A DNA stretch of 64,000 nt from Methanolobus sp. GTDB lineage: Archaea > Halobacteriota > Methanosarcinia > Methanosarcinales > Methanosarcinaceae. How positions within the stretch are numbered: position 1 is the stretch's first letter; the number at the start of each line of letters is the position of its first letter. A program made the position numbers and the translations under genes. Below are positions 43,794-52,927 of this stretch, in pieces. The notes under the pieces were generated by a model. It was not told the origin of the DNA. It made no database searches and worked only from the letters and a program-made list of their open reading frames with translations. The DNA lies in the NCBI RefSeq assembly GCF_016278365.1, contig NZ_JADQBZ010000002.1:303507-367506 (forward strand), read 5' to 3'.

Positions 43794-44665
43794 GCTATAC
43801 ACCCAAGTTCATGAAGTATGTCTTTCAGGATATTATCGCCCTCTTCACTGAGAGGTGCCAGCGGGAGTCTGAGATCCCCTCTTGCAAGACCCATTAGCTC
43901 CAGAGCACGCTTAACGGGTATGGGATTTGTCTCAGAGAACAGCGCTCTTATGAGCGGGGCCATTCTGAAGTGCATTTCCCTTGCAGTTTTCAGGTCCCCT
44001 CTGCGAGCCGCATCTACGAGCTTTACCATCATCCCGGGTACCACATTGGCAACAACTGAAATAACACCGATGCCACCAAGCGACAATATCGGCAGTGTCA
44101 AGCCATCCTCGCCGGACAGGACTTCAAAGTCCTCATCAGCGGTCAGCTCAAGGATACGAGAAACCTTCTCAACACTTCCGCTTGCTTCCTTGACAGCTAC
44201 GATATTTCCAACTTTTGCAAGCTCTGCGATTATTTCCGCCGAAACATCCTGTCCGGTACGGGAAGGCACATTATAAAGGATGATAGGAATATCAGTGGAT
44301 TCAGCTATTGTCTTAAAATGAGCAAGAAGCCCTGCCTTATTGGACTTGTTGTAATAAGGAGAAATTACAAGAGCCGCATCGGCCCCTGCATCTGTCGCAT
44401 GCTTGGTCAGTTCGACAGCTTCAACCGTGTTGTTGGAACCCGTACCGGCAATTACCGGGACATTGGCGCAATCCATGGAAAGGTTAATGAGCTGTTTATG
44501 CTCCGTCATTGAGAGGGTTGCCGACTCACCTGTTGTGCCACAGGCCACGATTCCTGAAACACCGCCTTCTTCAACAAATGAGACAATCTTCCTGAAACTT
44601 TCCGCGTCAATGGTATTGTCCTTTGAGAATGGCGTGACAAGCGCAGGTAGAACTCCTTCGAACAT
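43790..44665 (-). CDS. dapA: 4-hydroxy-tetrahydrodipicolinate synthase
   Basis: 291 residues from ATG 44665 (GGGGTG before it). FEGVLPALVTPFSKDNTID, GTTGESATLSMTEHKQLI, catalytic Tyr in IPIILYNVPSRTG and Schiff-base Lys in NIVAVKEASGS. It condenses pyruvate with aspartate semialdehyde. It starts 19 bp after the S17e gene and overlaps dapB. Confidence 0.95.
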   Translation of the reverse strand: MFEGVLPALVTPFSKDNTIDAESFRKIVSFVEEGGVSGIVACGTTGESATLSMTEHKQLINLSMDCANVPVIAGTGSNNTVEAVELTKHATDAGADAALVISPYYNKSNKAGLLAHFKTIAESTDIPIILYNVPSRTGQDVSAEIIAELAKVGNIVAVKEASGSVEKVSRILELTADEDFEVLSGEDGLTLPILSLGGIGVISVVANVVPGMMVKLVDAARRGDLKTAREMHFRMAPLIRALFSETNPIPVKRALELMGLARGDLRLPLAPLSEEGDNILKDILHELGCIA

Positions 44666-44684
44666 GGGACACCCCTTCAAAGGT

Positions 44685-44879
44685 TTATTCTTTGGGCTTG
44701 TGTGTGATCTTTCTTGTTACGTAACCTGCAACACGGTTTCTGATAACTTTACTCTCTATGGTGGTATACTTTGTCACAAGAAGCTTGTTTGCGTCAAAGT
44801 CCCCTGTAAAGGAGTCGCTATACTTGTCAACTAACCGTAGTGAGATAGTCTTGATGTTGTTCTGTCTAATATTTCCCAT
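44685..44879 (-). CDS. rps17e: 30S ribosomal protein S17e
   Basis: 64 residues, full length for the archaeal protein. [20 protein letters not shown] and [27 protein letters not shown] are the S17e signature. Its coupling to dapA suggests lysine synthesis is expressed with the translation machinery; the same order is known in other Methanosarcinales as far as I recall. Confidence 0.93.
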   Translation of the reverse strand: MGNIRQNNIKTISLRLVDKYSDSFTGDFDANKLLVTKYTTIESKVIRNRVAGYVTRKITHKPKE

Positions 44880-45000
44880 GATAATTCTCCATTAGTATGT
44901 AATGAAACTGTAAACTTTATGACAATAAGTTGTAACGGCTTATAATAAATACCCTTACATTTATACCTTTTGGATTATCGGGATAGACTTCCAACCTTAA

Positions 45001-45291
45001 TTAAATGTCGGTCTTGCCCAACAACCTATCTATGGTTCCCGCATCCCTGAACACCTTTTCCCTGATACCTTTACGGTTTATGAAAAGTCCGATAAAGACT
45101 ATAAGCAACCCAGGATTTGGGAACAAAGTAGTGAGCAGGGTACCCACGAGTACCACAGTTGAGGCCATGAGCCCTTTAAAGGCTCCCTTGCGGTACGATG
45201 CCAGACCCGTGCGCCTGTAGATGCGGATGTCGCGCAGGGTGAGGAAAAGAACAACAAGATAAGCTAACATTGCAATATATGTATAATACAT
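45001..45291 (-). CDS. Small membrane protein, unknown function
   Basis: 96 residues with two to three membrane helices (MYYTYIAMLAYLVVLFLTLR; LMASTVVLVGTLLTTLF; NPGLLIVFIGLFI) separated by a basic loop (RDIRIYRRTGLASYRKGAFKG). No family recognised. Single gene between rps17e and dinB, transcribed away from dinB. Confidence 0.6.
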   Translation of the reverse strand: MYYTYIAMLAYLVVLFLTLRDIRIYRRTGLASYRKGAFKGLMASTVVLVGTLLTTLFPNPGLLIVFIGLFINRKGIREKVFRDAGTIDRLLGKTDI

Positions 45292-45400
45292 TCTTCACCT
45301 GATGATTGATTCAATCGGTAGATTCCAGTACCTTTATGGAATACTTTCATGGCGCTACCAATAGTTTAATTAAAGTACTTATTATATAAAAATAATCTCA

Positions 45401-46489
45401 ATGAACAAGCCACCGCACAGCAGGATAACAATGCACGTGGACATGGACAGTTTTTATTCTTCCATTGAGGTCAGGGAGCGGCCTGAACTTAGAGGTTTGC
45501 CTGTGGTTGTAGGCTCTGACCCAAAAGGAGGGAAGGGAAGAGGAGTTGTCAGCACCTGCTCATATGAAGCAAGGAAATTCGGCATCCACTCAGCAATGCC
45601 CATATCAAGAGCCTATCGTTTGTGCCCTGAAGCCATCTACCTGCCTGTTAATATGGAGCTTTACAAGGAAACATCGAACAATATAATGGAAATACTGCGT
45701 ATATTTGCAGACAGGTTCCAGCAAGTCAGTGTTGACGAAGCCTATCTGGACATCGGGGACAGCATAGAAGACTACCGATCAGCCACCATGCTTGCACAAA
45801 AGATCAAGCAGGAGGTGCTTTGCAAGCAGGGTCTGACCTGCTCTGTTGGGGTCGCGCCCAACAAGGTCATTGCCAAAATAGCTTCCGACATTAACAAGCC
45901 CGATGGACTGACGGTCGTAAGACCAGAGGAAAAAGAAAGTTTCCTCTATCCTCTTTGTGTGTCCCGGATACCCGGGATTGGAAAAAAGACACAACCAGTA
46001 TTGGTAGAGATAGGCATAAACACAATCGGGCAGCTTGCGACAGCCGATGTCCAGCTTCTGATATCACGTTTTGGGAAATATGGCCTTGTAATGCACCAGC
46101 TTGCAAACGGCATTGATCCAAGGCAGGTAAAAGAGAAGGAAGAGGTAAAGTCCATCAGTACAGAGGATACCTTTGACGAAGACATTTTCGATCCCGGACT
46201 AATAAAAAACGTGTTCTGTGAACTTACTGAAAAAGTACATGCAGACCTTACGAAAAAGAGGTTCCGGTTCAGAACAGTTAGCATAAGGGTCCGCTTTGAT
46301 GATTTCAGGACCTATACACGAGCCAAGACCCTGCATGCAGCAACGACCGATAAGATATCAATAACTAAAGTGGCTGTTGAGCTGATGGAAGAGTTCATGG
46401 GCTGTGGCAGGTTCAGGTTGCTTGGGGTAGGGGTCAGCAAACTCGAAAAGATCGATGAGAGGCAGACATTCCTGAGCGATTTTTGCTGA
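45401..46489 (+). CDS. dinB: DNA polymerase IV (Y family)
   Basis: 362 residues. MHVDMDSFYSSIEVRE carries the first catalytic Asp, SVDEAYLDI the second Asp/Glu pair, and GIGKKTQPVLVEIGINTIGQLA the helix-hairpin-helix. It copies damaged templates. The TATA-like TTATATAA at about 45382 would place the transcript start near 45410, so the ATG at 45431 (AGGATAAC before it, giving MHVDMDSF) may be the true start. A PCNA-binding tail is not obvious. Confidence 0.92.
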   Translation: MNKPPHSRITMHVDMDSFYSSIEVRERPELRGLPVVVGSDPKGGKGRGVVSTCSYEARKFGIHSAMPISRAYRLCPEAIYLPVNMELYKETSNNIMEILRIFADRFQQVSVDEAYLDIGDSIEDYRSATMLAQKIKQEVLCKQGLTCSVGVAPNKVIAKIASDINKPDGLTVVRPEEKESFLYPLCVSRIPGIGKKTQPVLVEIGINTIGQLATADVQLLISRFGKYGLVMHQLANGIDPRQVKEKEEVKSISTEDTFDEDIFDPGLIKNVFCELTEKVHADLTKKRFRFRTVSIRVRFDDFRTYTRAKTLHAATTDKISITKVAVELMEEFMGCGRFRLLGVGVSKLEKIDERQTFLSDFC

Positions 46490-46679
46490 CGCGGGGTAAC
46501 TGTGAATTGAAAACTTAAAACGGCAGCCATATTTGAGCATATTTAAAAAATATAATTAATATAAAATATGCAGCACCAGCAAAAAGTCTTGTGCGGACAT
46601 AGATTTTTATTCTTAAGATATCTATTTTCAGCTTAAATGTATCGATAGATACAGCCCATAATTCAGAGGGAAATACCTG

Positions 46680-48596
46680 ATGAAAAATAAAGCCAAAAAC
46701 TACCAGAACAAATGCAAAAGCAGACCAAGGACACTCGGGCCTGTCTCACGTCTTGAAGAACATGTGAATCCGGAGTGGTGGAAAAAGATATTCAATTCCC
46801 TTTACCTGAAAACAGATGCAGATATAGTTGATGATGCCGCCATCACCAGACAGGAGATAGACACTTTTCACAACATCCTCAAATTAACACCTGAGAGTCA
46901 CGTGCTTGACCTGTGCTGCGGGCAGGGAAGGCATACACTGGAGCTTGCAAGAAGAGGCATGAAGAATGTGGAAGGGCTGGATAGATCCCATTATCTTATC
47001 CAGAAGGCAAAGACATCTGCGAAAAAAGAGGGACTGAGTATTAAGTTCAGGGAAGGCGATGCCAGGAAAACCCCCTATATAACTGATAGTTTCGATGCGG
47101 TCATGCTTCTGGGAAACAGTTTTGGTTATTTTGAAACAGCTGAAGAAGACCTGAGAGTATTAAAAGAAGTCAAACGGATACTCAAGCCCTGGGGAAAGAT
47201 CCTGCTTGATGTGGCGGATGGTTCTTATCTTAAAGAGAATTACCAGCCAAGGTCCTGGGAATGGATCGATAAACACAATTTTGTGTGCAGGGAGCGGTCC
47301 ATATCCATCGACGGTCAGAAGCTGATATCAAGAGAGGTAATCGTCAACGAAACCTCGGGTGTTGTTGCAGACCAGTTCTACGCAGAGCGACTTTATACAA
47401 ACGAAGGCCTCATTGAACTTCTGAAGGAGGCAGAATTTACAGATATAGAGATAGTGGATTCCATTAAGTCCGAGACCCTCCGCAACCAGGACCTGGGAAT
47501 GATGGAAAGGCGCATATTCGTAACTGCATCTATCAAGAAGGAATGGACACCCAAGAAGAAGAAAACAAAAGATGCTGAAAAGAACATAGTGGTCGTTTTC
47601 GGGGACCCGAAGAAGAGAGATGAACTAAAACCCTCTGGCGTCTTTGATGATGACGACCTGTATACCATTGATCAGCTGAAAGGCAGTATCCAGCCAGCCG
47701 AAGGTTACTCTTTCAAATACCTGGACAACCACGATACGCTCATCCCTGACCTTGCAAAGCTCAAAGGCAAAGTAGATTTCGTGTTCAACCTGTGTGACGA
47801 GGGTTACAGCAACGATCCCAGAAGGGAACTGCATGTACCCGCACTGCTGGAAATGCTGGGTATCCCCTACACCGGATCAGGACCTCAATGTCTTGCATTC
47901 TGTTATGATAAGGCACTTGTCAGAGGAATTGCAAAGGATCTGGAAGTACCGGTGCCTGAAGGTATAATCATAAAGGCGGAGGACAGCATGTTTGAGCTAC
48001 CATTGGGCTTCCCAGTTATTGTAAAACCTAACTTTGGCGATTCGAGTTTCGGACTTAACCAGCACAGCGTATGTAACAGCTATGATGAAGTTGTCAGGGC
48101 CATCTACGGCATAAGAGAGGGTCTGGGATACGATAAACCGATACTCATTGAAGAGTTCCTGACAGGAAAGGACCTCAGCATAGGGATCATCGGCAACCCT
48201 CCTGAGAACTACACAGTCCTTCCTATAATTCAGGAGGACTACTCCGAGCTTCCGGAGGACCTGCCAAAGGTGTGTGGATATGAGGCAAAGTGGATACCGG
48301 AATCACCATACTGGAAAATAAAATCTGTTTCTGCGGACCTGCCACGGGATATAGAAGAAAAGATCATAGATTGCAGCCTGAAGCTCATCAACCGGCTTGA
48401 GTGCAGGGATTACACTCGCCTTGACTGGAGACTTGATGCAGCAGGCAACCCTAAGCTTCTGGAAGTGAACCCAAATCCAGGCTGGTGCTGGGACGGCCAC
48501 CTGGCAAAGATGGCAAAGCTTGCTGGCATTTCATACGAGGAAATGCTGCTATATATACTCAAGAGCGCGGATGAAAGAATTTTTGCACAGAAATGA
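46680..48596 (+). CDS. Class I methyltransferase fused to D-Ala-D-Ala-ligase-like ATP-grasp enzyme
   Basis: 638 residues. Residues about 35-285 are an SAM methyltransferase (HVLDLCCGQGRHTLELARRG, motif I; FDAVMLLGNSFGYF; VKRILKPWGKILLDV). A Lys-rich linker (KEWTPKKKKTKDAEKN, about 287-302) leads to an ATP-grasp region (305-638): VDFVFNLCDEGYSNDPRRELHVPALLEMLGIPYTGSG, FPVIVKPNFGDSSFGLN, ILIEEFLTGKDLSIGI, LDWRLDAAGNPKLLEVNPNPGW, as in D-Ala-D-Ala ligases. Archaea without murein do not need D-Ala-D-Ala, so it probably ligates another carboxylate and amine, with methylation of the same product. No neighbour indicates the pathway. Confidence 0.82.
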   Translation: MKNKAKNYQNKCKSRPRTLGPVSRLEEHVNPEWWKKIFNSLYLKTDADIVDDAAITRQEIDTFHNILKLTPESHVLDLCCGQGRHTLELARRGMKNVEGLDRSHYLIQKAKTSAKKEGLSIKFREGDARKTPYITDSFDAVMLLGNSFGYFETAEEDLRVLKEVKRILKPWGKILLDVADGSYLKENYQPRSWEWIDKHNFVCRERSISIDGQKLISREVIVNETSGVVADQFYAERLYTNEGLIELLKEAEFTDIEIVDSIKSETLRNQDLGMMERRIFVTASIKKEWTPKKKKTKDAEKNIVVVFGDPKKRDELKPSGVFDDDDLYTIDQLKGSIQPAEGYSFKYLDNHDTLIPDLAKLKGKVDFVFNLCDEGYSNDPRRELHVPALLEMLGIPYTGSGPQCLAFCYDKALVRGIAKDLEVPVPEGIIIKAEDSMFELPLGFPVIVKPNFGDSSFGLNQHSVCNSYDEVVRAIYGIREGLGYDKPILIEEFLTGKDLSIGIIGNPPENYTVLPIIQEDYSELPEDLPKVCGYEAKWIPESPYWKIKSVSADLPRDIEEKIIDCSLKLINRLECRDYTRLDWRLDAAGNPKLLEVNPNPGWCWDGHLAKMAKLAGISYEEMLLYILKSADERIFAQK

Positions 48597-48633
48597 ACCT
48601 TTGAAGACATTGATATTCGAGATTCACAGGGAG

Positions 48634-48653
48634 GAGTAAGTTCTTACTTACTC
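48634..48653 (+). terminator. Hairpin after the fusion gene
   Basis: GAGTAAGT-TCTT-ACTTACTC, a perfect 8-bp stem with a 4-nt loop, 37 bp after the stop codon and followed by a pyrimidine-rich stretch. Confidence 0.5.
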
Positions 48654-48732
48654 TCTCCGATTTACTTGCCTCCAGATGGATTCTGAATTGTATTTTAGTA
48701 CATGTTATTCCTCATGATTATTAGTTTTCCGA

Positions 48733-48820
48733 GGTTAATCACAGTCTGCTGCCGGAACTAAGTTAAATATAGTATTTTTGAAAGGGTTTATTTAAGTAGG
48801 ATTCCGGCAGAAAGTTAACC
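48733..48820. repeat. Nested inverted repeats upstream of a gene remnant
   Basis: Outer pair GGTTAA (48733-48738)/TTAACC (48815-48820); inner perfect pair CTGCCGGAA (48749-48757)/TTCCGGCAG (48802-48810). The spacer is AT-rich. It could be an operator, a small non-autonomous element, or part of the promoter of the truncated gene that starts at 48874. Confidence 0.4.
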
Positions 48821-48873
48821 TGAAAGATGTCGACATATTTGTATAATCAGTACAAGCAGAGATAGGGGAGAAC

Positions 48874-49050
48874 ATGGAAGTAAATCGCGGCATAGGGGAG
48901 CAGCTGGAAGATATTGGAGAGATAGATGTTGTTGTGGGAATCCTTACAAAGAATGTAGAACCCACTATATTGCATGTAATGAACGTTGTAAGAGAGGGAA
49001 TACTTCAATACCTTTCTCGATGGCATACCTCAAAGAGGTTCTTGGCATGA
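48874..49050 (+). pseudogene. N-terminal remnant of a glycosyltransferase-like gene
   Basis: ATG preceded by ATAGGGGAGAAC. 58 codons: after MEVNRGIGEQLEDIGE comes IDVVVGILTKNVEPTILHVMNVVREGI, resembling the start of archaeal family-2 glycosyltransferases, in which a VGILTKN-type strand begins the nucleotide-sugar fold. After about residue 44 similarity ends and the frame stops inside the convergent AlkD-like gene. About 85 bp overlap the tail of that gene, so the rest was probably lost by a deletion whose junction is near 48975-49000. Family call is from memory of the motif. Confidence 0.5.
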
Positions 49051-49699
49051 CCGTCTTATTTTTCATCACATATTCGAATATTTCCTGCTGGTGCGCTTTA
49101 CCTGCTTCCTTGAGCATCCACCCATAACCCTTGCGTACAAGGTCATCTTCATCTTCTAGCAGCCGGTCGGCTATTTCCAGGACATCTTCCAGGAATTTCC
49201 CGTTCCTGGCTGGCAGCACAAGAGTAACAGCTGCAGCCCTCCTGAACCACCGGTTATCAGAGGCGGTCCACTCTTTGAGCCTGTGCATGTAATCGGGATA
49301 AGTTTCAATGAACGTGGCAACCGAATGATTACATAAAGTATCGCATTTTGCCCAATTGTTAACGTATTTCCCAATCCATTCTTCAAATATCTCAAAGTCA
49401 GAAGGCTCGTAGTATTTCCTGAAACGGTAAACCCAGTCAAAAGCAACAGAGGATTCTTCAAAGAGGTCTGATGCAAGGAGATGTTCGCACAGAGAAAATA
49501 CCTCCTGCTTGCTTTCATCCTTTATCTGCCGGAAGTATTTATCTGCGATTTTAATGACAGTTGCTGCCTTTACACCATAACAGTTTATCCCTTCCTTGAA
49601 AAAGCGCGCAGATGAAGCTTTTGTTTTTTCTTCTGCACTTTGGGCCAGTTCCACCCTTATACTTGATACAAGATCTTCATGCATTTGCTCGCCAGCCAT
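48965..49699 (-). CDS. AlkD-like DNA alkylation repair/HEAT-repeat protein
   Basis: 244 residues from ATG 49699 (MAGEQMHEDLVSSIRVELAQ); upstream in-frame sequence would overlap the divergent pirin gene. All-helical repeats with FFKEGINCYGVKAATVIKIADKY, WAKCDTLCNHSVATFI, WTASDNRWFRRAAAVTLVLPARNG and EDDLVRKGYGWMLKEAGK, the pattern of COG4912 AlkD-type glycosylases that remove alkylated bases. Its catalytic Asp is likely in the AKCDTLCNH segment. Confidence 0.82.
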   Translation of the reverse strand: MAGEQMHEDLVSSIRVELAQSAEEKTKASSARFFKEGINCYGVKAATVIKIADKYFRQIKDESKQEVFSLCEHLLASDLFEESSVAFDWVYRFRKYYEPSDFEIFEEWIGKYVNNWAKCDTLCNHSVATFIETYPDYMHRLKEWTASDNRWFRRAAAVTLVLPARNGKFLEDVLEIADRLLEDEDDLVRKGYGWMLKEAGKAHQQEIFEYVMKNKTVMPRTSLRYAIEKGIEVFPLLQRSLHAI

Positions 49700-49777
49700 G
49701 GTTTCTTTTGTAAAGATATAAAGAAGATGACACAAATGGTTAATACGGCTTACGGACGATATCCATAGGGGGAAACA

Positions 49778-50677
49778 ATGGACAATACCAGCGATATAAG
49801 CAATACCAGTAATGTCAGACAGATACTGAAGAGCGTGCCGATCACCGAAGGGGCCGGAGTGCATCTAAAAAGGGCGTTCACTTCAAGCAGAGGCCCGGAC
49901 CTAGACCCGTTCCTTATGCTTGACAATTTCCACTCGGGCAATCCGAGTGATTACAGGATGGGATTCCCGTGGCATCCACATCGTGGTATGGAAACTATAA
50001 CATACATGATTTCCGGGAGTGTGGAGCACAGGGACAGCCTCGGGAACAAAGGCACGATAGGCCCCGGCGACATACAGTGGATGACCGCGGGCAGCGGCAT
50101 AATACACCAGGAAATGCCAAAGGGAAACGAGAATGGAGAACTCTGGGGACTACAACTGTGGACAAACCTCCCTGCAGCACATAAGATGATGCAGCCCAGA
50201 TACAGGGAAATTAAAAGTGAACAGATACCTTCAGTGCATACCATGAACGGCACCGTGGTCAAAGTGATATGCGGAGATGTCGATGGGATGCACGGACCTG
50301 TTAAGGATATCATGACTGAGATAGAATATCTGGATGTGAACATACCGGCCAACGCCTCATTCAGGCATCCCACGCAGCCGGAAAATACTATTATGGCATA
50401 TGTTCTGGAAGGAGAGGGTTATTTCGACCCGGAAGGTACCTTATCTGCAGGAAGTGAGAGCCTTGTCATATTCGAGAGTGATTACTGGGTAGAAGTAAAA
50501 GCTGCAGACAAAGGAATAAGGTTCCTGTTGCTTTCAGGCAAACCATTGAATGAACCTGTTGCATGGCGCGGACCGGTAGTAATGAACACGCAGGAAGAAT
50601 TAAGACAGGCTTTTGAAGATTACAGGGAGGACAGGTTCGTAAAAGGAGAAGCCCATTTTACAGAAAGCTCACAATAA
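49778..50677 (+). CDS. Pirin-family cupin protein
   Basis: 299 residues, bicupin. N-terminal metal motif FPWHPHRGMETITYMISGSVEHRDSLGNKGTIGPGDIQWMTAGSGIIHQEMP holds His, His, His and Glu of the pirin iron site; the C-terminal cupin (about 165-285) lacks the full ligand set. Pirins are quercetinase-like or regulatory; the function in methanogens is unknown. TAGGGGG precedes the ATG. Divergent from the AlkD-like gene. Confidence 0.9.
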   Translation: MDNTSDISNTSNVRQILKSVPITEGAGVHLKRAFTSSRGPDLDPFLMLDNFHSGNPSDYRMGFPWHPHRGMETITYMISGSVEHRDSLGNKGTIGPGDIQWMTAGSGIIHQEMPKGNENGELWGLQLWTNLPAAHKMMQPRYREIKSEQIPSVHTMNGTVVKVICGDVDGMHGPVKDIMTEIEYLDVNIPANASFRHPTQPENTIMAYVLEGEGYFDPEGTLSAGSESLVIFESDYWVEVKAADKGIRFLLLSGKPLNEPVAWRGPVVMNTQEELRQAFEDYREDRFVKGEAHFTESSQ

Positions 50678-50691
50678 AGGTCCCATCAAAA

Positions 50692-51495
50692 CTAAAATGG
50701 CATAAAATCAATATTCGTAAATCCTCCAAGTATCAGGAAGCCTATGATCAATGGTTGATGCACCAGGTAAATAAAAAGTGAGTTCCTGCCCAGAAGACCA
50801 AACAGTCTCACCAGATAATTATTTTCAAGGTCACGTATCCTGAACTGCCTCCTATAACCACGGTACAGGATGTTTCCGGCTGAAACACCCAGGAGGACCA
50901 GGCCGAACCAGGGAATTAAAGGGACGTAATCTATGGAATAAAAACCGTAGGGCCTGAGGCCAAGCCAGAGCAACCAGGGAAAATCAACATATGCACCTTC
51001 TGCAAAAAAACCTATGAAAAGGATAGCCAGACCTACAAACAGGGGTTTCATCTGAAATTTAAGAAAAGGATATGCCAGGATAATAGAAACGCCTATCAGG
51101 TGAAGTATCCCGAAAAAGATGGTACCGCGGGGAAGAAGTGTGCCTGTGACAAAGGTAATGACAAGTCCCCATGAGAATATAGCAGCACCCCTTCTTACAT
51201 ATTTGGGAAATAGACTACGATTTCCACTTGCACGACTCCTTGCCCGGGAATAACTAAGAGTGAGGGACAGGCCTACAAGGAAAATGAAAGTCATAGAAGC
51301 ACTTCTTCCTATTATCAGCAGGATACCTGAATTAACATCCAGTTCGTATATACCTAAAGATCTCAAGTCGTAGAACAAATGATAGATCACCATGAGGACA
51401 ATCGCCACACCCCGGAAAAAGTCAACCTCCCAGAAGCGAGTCTGGAAAGTCTTGTCTATTGTTTGTCCCATTACTGATGAACCTGGCACTGCCAT
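50692..51495 (-). CDS. DUF1624/HGSNAT-like membrane protein
   Basis: 267 residues, about seven membrane helices. FWEVDFFRGVAIVLMVIYHLFYDLRSLGIY with the conserved Arg/Gly and His is typical of the heparan-alpha-glucosaminide N-acetyltransferase-like (DUF1624) proteins; LFGLLGRNSLFIYLVHQPLIIGFLIL near the end resembles acyltransferase-3 proteins. Probably transfers an acyl group to a surface molecule. Starts 2 bp after the zinc-ribbon gene stop in one transcript. Confidence 0.78.
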   Translation of the reverse strand: MAVPGSSVMGQTIDKTFQTRFWEVDFFRGVAIVLMVIYHLFYDLRSLGIYELDVNSGILLIIGRSASMTFIFLVGLSLTLSYSRARSRASGNRSLFPKYVRRGAAIFSWGLVITFVTGTLLPRGTIFFGILHLIGVSIILAYPFLKFQMKPLFVGLAILFIGFFAEGAYVDFPWLLWLGLRPYGFYSIDYVPLIPWFGLVLLGVSAGNILYRGYRRQFRIRDLENNYLVRLFGLLGRNSLFIYLVHQPLIIGFLILGGFTNIDFMPF

Positions 51496-51497
51496 CT

Positions 51498-51962
51498 TTA
51501 CTTCCTATCCTTATCCCTTTTGAACATGGAAGACAGATGCAGTGCATAGGTACCATCTTCTTTTATCGCCATCACTATTTCCTTGCGATCGAAAAGGGAT
51601 TCAAGGTTCAGCTCATAGGAACCCGGGCCCAGTATACGTACGGATTCCACACGTTCGCCTTCATCTTCTGAGATACTTCGGTCTTTTTTCTCAGGACCGA
51701 TTATCTCATCGATCTCCCGTATTATCTTTCCTGCAGGCTTATCTTCAGGCTTGTGTCCTGAACTCTCATCTATTACCGTATGATGTTCAGTCCCTCTCCC
51801 AGCCTCACCTTTATCACCTTCAGATGCCTCTTTTTCAGCTCGCTCCTTTTCTTCCTCTTTTACGTAGAGGAACTTATTCCAACCGCAGCTAGGACAGCCG
51901 CTAAGTATAACGGGAGCACCGTCGTCGAATATTGATTCACATCGTGTGCACTTGTGAGGCAT
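51498..51962 (-). CDS. Zinc-ribbon protein (DUF2072-type)
   Basis: 154 residues. An N-terminal zinc ribbon, HKCTRCESIFDDG and LSGCPSCGWNKFLYV (two CxxC), is followed by a charged, disordered linker (about 35-105) and a conserved C-terminal block VESVRILGPGSYELNLESLFDRKEIVMAIKEDGTYALHLSSMF. This is an archaeal conserved family of unknown function, probably nucleic-acid or protein binding. First gene of a pair with the DUF1624 protein. Confidence 0.75.
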   Translation of the reverse strand: MPHKCTRCESIFDDGAPVILSGCPSCGWNKFLYVKEEEKERAEKEASEGDKGEAGRGTEHHTVIDESSGHKPEDKPAGKIIREIDEIIGPEKKDRSISEDEGERVESVRILGPGSYELNLESLFDRKEIVMAIKEDGTYALHLSSMFKRDKDRK

Positions 51963-52032
51963 GGTTCACCGGATTATATAAGCACTATGTATATTAAAAT
52001 CCTTGCGATAATCTGCAGATAAGGATAAGACA

Positions 52033-52896
52033 TCACCTATTAAGATATCTCCCAATCAACGGTCCCAGTCTCCTTCTGGTTTCATAAGATATCATCCCGG
52101 GAGAGGTTGTAATAGCCCCTGCCAAGGCATCCTTGCACATGCACTTCTGATCCGGGCTTATCTTTCCGATGGCTTCCACAATAATATCCTTTACGGCAGC
52201 TTCGTTCTTGACAGCGTTCTCAATGACCGTTTCTATAGTGACATCCTCCTCATTCCATACATCGTAGTCTGTCACAGTGGCTATCATGGAGTAGCATATT
52301 TCCGCTTCACGTGCCAGTTTGGCCTCAGGTATTGCAGTCATGCCAATAATATCAAAGCCCAGCGCCTGGTATACCCTGGACTCTGCACGTGTCGAGAACT
52401 GCGGGCCCTCCATGCACACATAAGTTCCGCCTTCCTTTACATCATAGCCTTTGGACCGGGCAATATCCACAAGAGATGATGACATTTCGGGGCAGAACGG
52501 GTCAGCAAATCCTATGTGTGCCACGATTCCACCCTCAAAGAATGTGGAAGGTCTTGATCTTGTGCGGTCATATATCTGGTCCGGGATGACAATATCAAGT
52601 GGAGCCAGTTCTTTTTTCAGACTACCAACTGCAGATGCTGCTATGATGCGCTTGACGCCCAGTTTCTTCAGTGCAAAGATATTCGCCCTGGAGTTGAGCT
52701 CGGTAGGAGATATCCTGTGTCCGGTACCATGTCTTGGCAGAAAACACACACTTTTATCGCCATGTTCACCTATAATGATCGAGTCAGAAGGTTTTCCAAA
52801 GGGAGTGTCGATATCAACAGTCCGTACCTTATCCAGCATATTGGTATCGTAGATACCGCTTCCGCCTATGATGGCAATATCAGCCTTTTCATTCAT
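52033..52896 (-). CDS. mtnP: S-methyl-5'-thioadenosine (or thioinosine) phosphorylase
   Basis: 287 residues from ATG 52896 (GAGAGGAATCTC before). PNP-family motifs: IAIIGGSGIYDTNML, LPRHGTGHRISPTELNSRANIFALKKLG, GGTYVCMEGPQFSTRAES, MTAIPEAKLAREAEICYSMIATVTDYDVWNEEDV. It splits methylthio-nucleosides to purine base and methylthioribose-1-phosphate. Because the neighbour is a hypoxanthine-type phosphoribosyltransferase and some methanogens deaminate MTA to MTI first, thioinosine is a possible substrate. Confidence 0.87.
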   Translation of the reverse strand: MNEKADIAIIGGSGIYDTNMLDKVRTVDIDTPFGKPSDSIIIGEHGDKSVCFLPRHGTGHRISPTELNSRANIFALKKLGVKRIIAASAVGSLKKELAPLDIVIPDQIYDRTRSRPSTFFEGGIVAHIGFADPFCPEMSSSLVDIARSKGYDVKEGGTYVCMEGPQFSTRAESRVYQALGFDIIGMTAIPEAKLAREAEICYSMIATVTDYDVWNEEDVTIETVIENAVKNEAAVKDIIVEAIGKISPDQKCMCKDALAGAITTSPGMISYETRRRLGPLIGRYLNR

Positions 52897-52927
52897 GAGA
52901 TTCCTCTCTTTCATATCCAGGGAACAC

